A stretch of DNA of 64,000 bases from Cellulomonas humilata. GTDB taxonomy: Bacteria; Actinomycetota; Actinomycetes; Actinomycetales; Cellulomonadaceae. Position 1 is the stretch's first letter. Every line of letters begins with the position of its first letter. Made by a program: the position numbers and the translations under genes. Below, in pieces: positions 61,515-64,000 of the stretch. Below the pieces are notes generated by a model. That model did not search any database. It was not told where the DNA came from and worked only from the letters and a program-made list of their open reading frames with translations. Location of the stretch: contig NZ_JABMCI010000067.1 in the NCBI RefSeq assembly GCF_013359775.1, forward strand, positions 124,001 to 188,000, given 5' to 3'.

Positions 61515-64000
61515 ATGACGCAGTGGGAGTCGCTGGGGGATCCGGCGAGCCCGGCGGAAGCCGAGGCGCTCGAACGGCTCCGTGCCGTCGTGTGTGCTGG
61601 ACCGGTTGCGCGCGGTTGGACCAACGTCACGTTCGTCGACCTGAACGGCCGGACGGCTGAGCTCGACGCGGTGATCGTGACGCGCGTGGGCGTCTTCGTC
61701 GTCGAGCTCAAGGGCTGGTCCGGCAAGATCGGCGGAACCCAGCAGTCGTGGCGCGTCACGTCGGGCGCGGGAACCGTGCGGACCGAGAAGAACCCGCTGT
61801 GGCTGACCGAGCTCAAGGCCAAGCGGCTCAAGAGCCTCCTGATGGCCAAGGCACGGAACGCGCAGGAACGTTCGGCGGTGCCGTTCATCGGTGCGCTGGT
61901 GGTTCTGCATGCTCAGGGCAGCGTCGTCGATCTGGATGACCACGCCGGGCAGCGAATCTTGACGCTCGACGGTGCCGGCGTGAGCTGGGCTGGCGACCAC
62001 ACCCTCGGCACGTTCCTGGGCACGCCAGCGGATGACTCGAGCCGGATGATCGACGGGACCCAAGCTCGCAAGGTTGAGACCCTGATGTTGCACGCGGGGT
62101 TCGCGCCCACTCCGAAGACGCGGATGATCGGCGACTACTCGCTAGAGAAAGCCGACCCGTTGGGCGAGGGCCCGACTTGGCAGGACTTGCTGGCGATGCA
62201 CCCGCACCTCCAAGGCGCGAAGCGTCGGCTCCGGCTGTTCGATGTCCCGCCCGGGGCGGGCGCGCAGCAGCGGGCCGAGATCGTCATCGGTGCCGAACGC
62301 GAGTTCACCCTGACCGACGGTCTGAATCATGACGGCATCGTCAGCCCGCGCGAGTTCTACCAGACGGACAGCGGGCCTGCGCTCCTGTTCGACTACAACC
62401 CGAAGGCGCGCTTCCTCGACGACTGGATCGCAGATCACGGTGCCGACCTGGACCTCGACAGTCGGCTGGCGATCATTCGGGATATCGGCGAGACGCTCCG
62501 CTGGGCGCACGAGCGTCGGCTCATGCACCGTGCACTAACGCCCCGCCAGATCGAGGTCATTGGTGAGGCGGGTGCCAAGCCGCACGTCGCCATCCGGGAC
62601 TGGATGACCGGGCAGCGGGTCGCCAGCTCGCGCACGACGCAGCTGACTATCCACTCCCAGGGTGCCGCCGATGTGCTCAACCTCGTCGACGTGACCTCCC
62701 AGCTCTACCTGGCGCCGGAACAGCTCAGTGGTCGGGCGGACCTACCGCCAGTCCCGCTGGACGTCTACGGATTCGGCGCGCTTGCCTACCTGGTGCTCAC
62801 GGGCACGGCACCCGCGACGACGTTCGCCGAGCTTGAGCAGAAGCTGGCATCGGCGGGCGGGCTCGATCCGTCAGCCGCCGCGCCGGACATCCCCGAACCG
62901 TTCGCGACCGTCGTCCTGGACGCCACCCGGGCTATCGAGACAGACCGCATGGCCAGCGTCGACGAGGTGCTCGACGCCCTCACCGCCGCCTACGAGCTGG
63001 TCACCGAGCCGATCACGGAGCCGCGGCCCGAGATCGACCCCGTCGACGCCCTTAAGGGGGCGATCCTCGGCGAGCGGTTCGAGGTGACCGGCAGACGTGG
63101 CTCGGGGAGCACGGGCATCGCGCTCGAGGTCACCGACTACGACTCGGGACAAGATGGGCTCATCCTGAAAGTCGCGCGCGACGAGCGCTCGATCGCTCGG
63201 TTGGCCGACGAGGCAGGGGTGCTCGCGCGCCTCGATCACCCCCGGGTGGTCAAGCTCGTCGATGGGCCGGTGAACATCCAGGGGCGCAGCGCGATTCTGC
63301 TCACCGATGCGGGTGCGGAGACCCTCGCGGCGCGATTGGAGGCCGAAGGCAGGTCGACCATTGAACAGCTCGAGAACTACGGCCGTGACCTCTTCGAGGC
63401 CGTCGCGCACTTGGACGAGCGGGGGGTGTTCCACCGGGACATCAAGCCCGCGAACCTCGCCATCGGTCCCGATCGGTCGACGCGCCGGCCACGGCTCAAC
63501 TTGTTCGATCTGTCGCTCGCGGTCGAGCCGTTGACCAACCTGTCGTCGGGGACGGCCGACTACCTCGACCCGGGATTGGGCAAGGGGCGCCGCCGGCAGT
63601 TCGATCGGGCCGCCGAGCTCTACGCCGTCGCGGTGACCTTGTTCCAGATGGCTGCCGGTGCGATGCCGTGGTGGATGAGCGGGGGCTCGCAGCCGCAGGG
63701 CGCGTCGGACCTGGTCGGCTTCACGGAGTCGACATTTGAGCCGAGCGTGGCGTCCGGCCTGCTGGCCTTCTTCCGGTCGGCACTCGCCAGTGACCCGGAT
63801 GGCCGCTTCGGCTCGGTCGACGAGATGGCGCGTGCCTGGCAGTCGATCTTCGACGAGATCGACGACCGACCCGACGACGAGCTGGACGCAAAGGCGCGAG
63901 AGGCACTCGCGGCCGCCGCGACGCTGGACACCACCGTGGAAAACGCTGGTCTCTCGGCGCGCGCGCTGTCGGGGGTTCGACGCCTCGGTGCGTCCACGAT
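61515..64000 (+). CDS. NERD plus tandem protein-kinase protein, PglW-like (runs off the window)
   Basis: The frame is open from ATG 61515 to the last base: 828 residues and no stop. Residues 14-75 are a NERD domain with Glu20, Asp51, Glu64 and Lys66 ('AELDAVIVTRVGVFVVELKGW'). A first kinase-like domain (about 235-495) keeps 'LYLAPEQL' and 'DVYGFGAL'. It has Ala in place of the catalytic Asp of HRD ('MHRALTPRQ', about 334-342) and DWM for DFG, so it is a pseudokinase. A second domain from about 515 has the P-loop 'GRRGSGSTG', the Lys in 'LILKVARD' and an intact 'FHRDIKPANLAI' (about 638), with DLS for DFG. This is the layout of PglW-type kinases. A TTG at 61485 is an alternative start. The gap before it (61310-61514) shows no clear promoter. 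Confidence 0.85.
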   Translation, partial: MTQWESLGDPASPAEAEALERLRAVVCAGPVARGWTNVTFVDLNGRTAELDAVIVTRVGVFVVELKGWSGKIGGTQQSWRVTSGAGTVRTEKNPLWLTELKAKRLKSLLMAKARNAQERSAVPFIGALVVLHAQGSVVDLDDHAGQRILTLDGAGVSWAGDHTLGTFLGTPADDSSRMIDGTQARKVETLMLHAGFAPTPKTRMIGDYSLEKADPLGEGPTWQDLLAMHPHLQGAKRRLRLFDVPPGAGAQQRAEIVIGAEREFTLTDGLNHDGIVSPREFYQTDSGPALLFDYNPKARFLDDWIADHGADLDLDSRLAIIRDIGETLRWAHERRLMHRALTPRQIEVIGEAGAKPHVAIRDWMTGQRVASSRTTQLTIHSQGAADVLNLVDVTSQLYLAPEQLSGRADLPPVPLDVYGFGALAYLVLTGTAPATTFAELEQKLASAGGLDPSAAAPDIPEPFATVVLDATRAIETDRMASVDEVLDALTAAYELVTEPITEPRPEIDPVDALKGAILGERFEVTGRRGSGSTGIALEVTDYDSGQDGLILKVARDERSIARLADEAGVLARLDHPRVVKLVDGPVNIQGRSAILLTDAGAETLAARLEAEGRSTIEQLENYGRDLFEAVAHLDERGVFHRDIKPANLAIGPDRSTRRPRLNLFDLSLAVEPLTNLSSGTADYLDPGLGKGRRRQFDRAAELYAVAVTLFQMAAGAMPWWMSGGSQPQGASDLVGFTESTFEPSVASGLLAFFRSALASDPDGRFGSVDEMARAWQSIFDEIDDRPDDELDAKAREALAAAATLDTTVENAGLSARALSGVRRLGAST

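Noticed and set aside
44351..64000. Assignment of the island to BREX, Pgl or DISARM
   Set aside because: The kinase is PglW-like and the SNF2 helicase DrmD-like. However, pglX, pglZ, brxC, drmA, drmB and any methyltransferase are missing from the visible 20 kb. Genes beyond 64000 could change this.

Overview
The window is high-GC DNA with many GTG starts, stop/start overlaps (GTGA, ATGA, TGATG) and TANNNT-type -10 boxes. Its markers are a fused 2-oxoglutarate decarboxylase/dehydrogenase (Kgd), an LAxTG-anchored surface protein, an actinobacterial Tad pilus cluster, ftsEX followed by a secreted M23 peptidase, and a tmRNA with tag ANTNRTDFALAA. Together these point to an actinobacterium of the Micrococcales, probably Cellulomonas-like (inference; no rRNA is present).

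Layout of the core, about 1-40430. It opens with a truncated DUF4097 protein and a PadR regulator. Next come a GDSL-like pseudo-esterase, a DJ-1/AraC regulator behind a probable leaderless promoter, and kgd. An ABC-2 exporter pair, an OmpR-type two-component system and two tandem CNNM/CorC-type membrane proteins follow. A membrane-anchored VanY peptidase, an aldose epimerase, a hemerythrin protein divergent from an HxlR regulator, and a Pro-Asp-repeat LASTG surface protein come next. The Tad operon (cpaF, tadB, tadC, pilin-like, two TadE-like, one TadG-like) is followed by a secreted RCC1-propeller protein and prfB. A multiple-sugar ABC operon (binding protein, mmsA, mmsB) leads into a ROK regulator and a lone sugar-type ABC ATPase. 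The core ends with ftsE-ftsX-M23 peptidase, smpB, a DUF2207 protein, a LigC-type ATP-dependent ligase, an HtrA-like protease and ssrA (tmRNA). smpB and ssrA therefore lie about 4.5 kb apart.

From 40430 to the right edge the window is a genomic island. A tyrosine integrase starts 75 bp after the 3' end of ssrA, the classic attachment site. A small minus-strand module follows (HTH protein, excisionase-like HTH, NERD protein). The rest is a dense antiviral-type island with no visible DNA methyltransferase. Block A is a translationally coupled trio: DUF6361 protein, PLD-family protein and large SF2 helicase (44351-50561). Block B holds an unrecognised 433-aa protein, a RapA/HepA-like SNF2 helicase, an Hsp70-like ATPase with a TTG start, and a 698-aa protein ending in a GrpE-like coiled coil plus beta domain. 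It also holds a DUF3883 nuclease-like protein, a NucS/DUF91-like nuclease and a NERD plus double-kinase protein cut by the window end.

The Hsp70/GrpE-like pair joined to a RapA-type helicase, beside nuclease-like proteins and a PglW-like kinase, does not match BREX, Pgl or DISARM by gene content. It is the best candidate here for an undescribed system. How the parts cooperate is inference: helicases and nucleases would act on DNA, the kinase would signal or license activity, and the chaperone pair would remodel or gate a complex.
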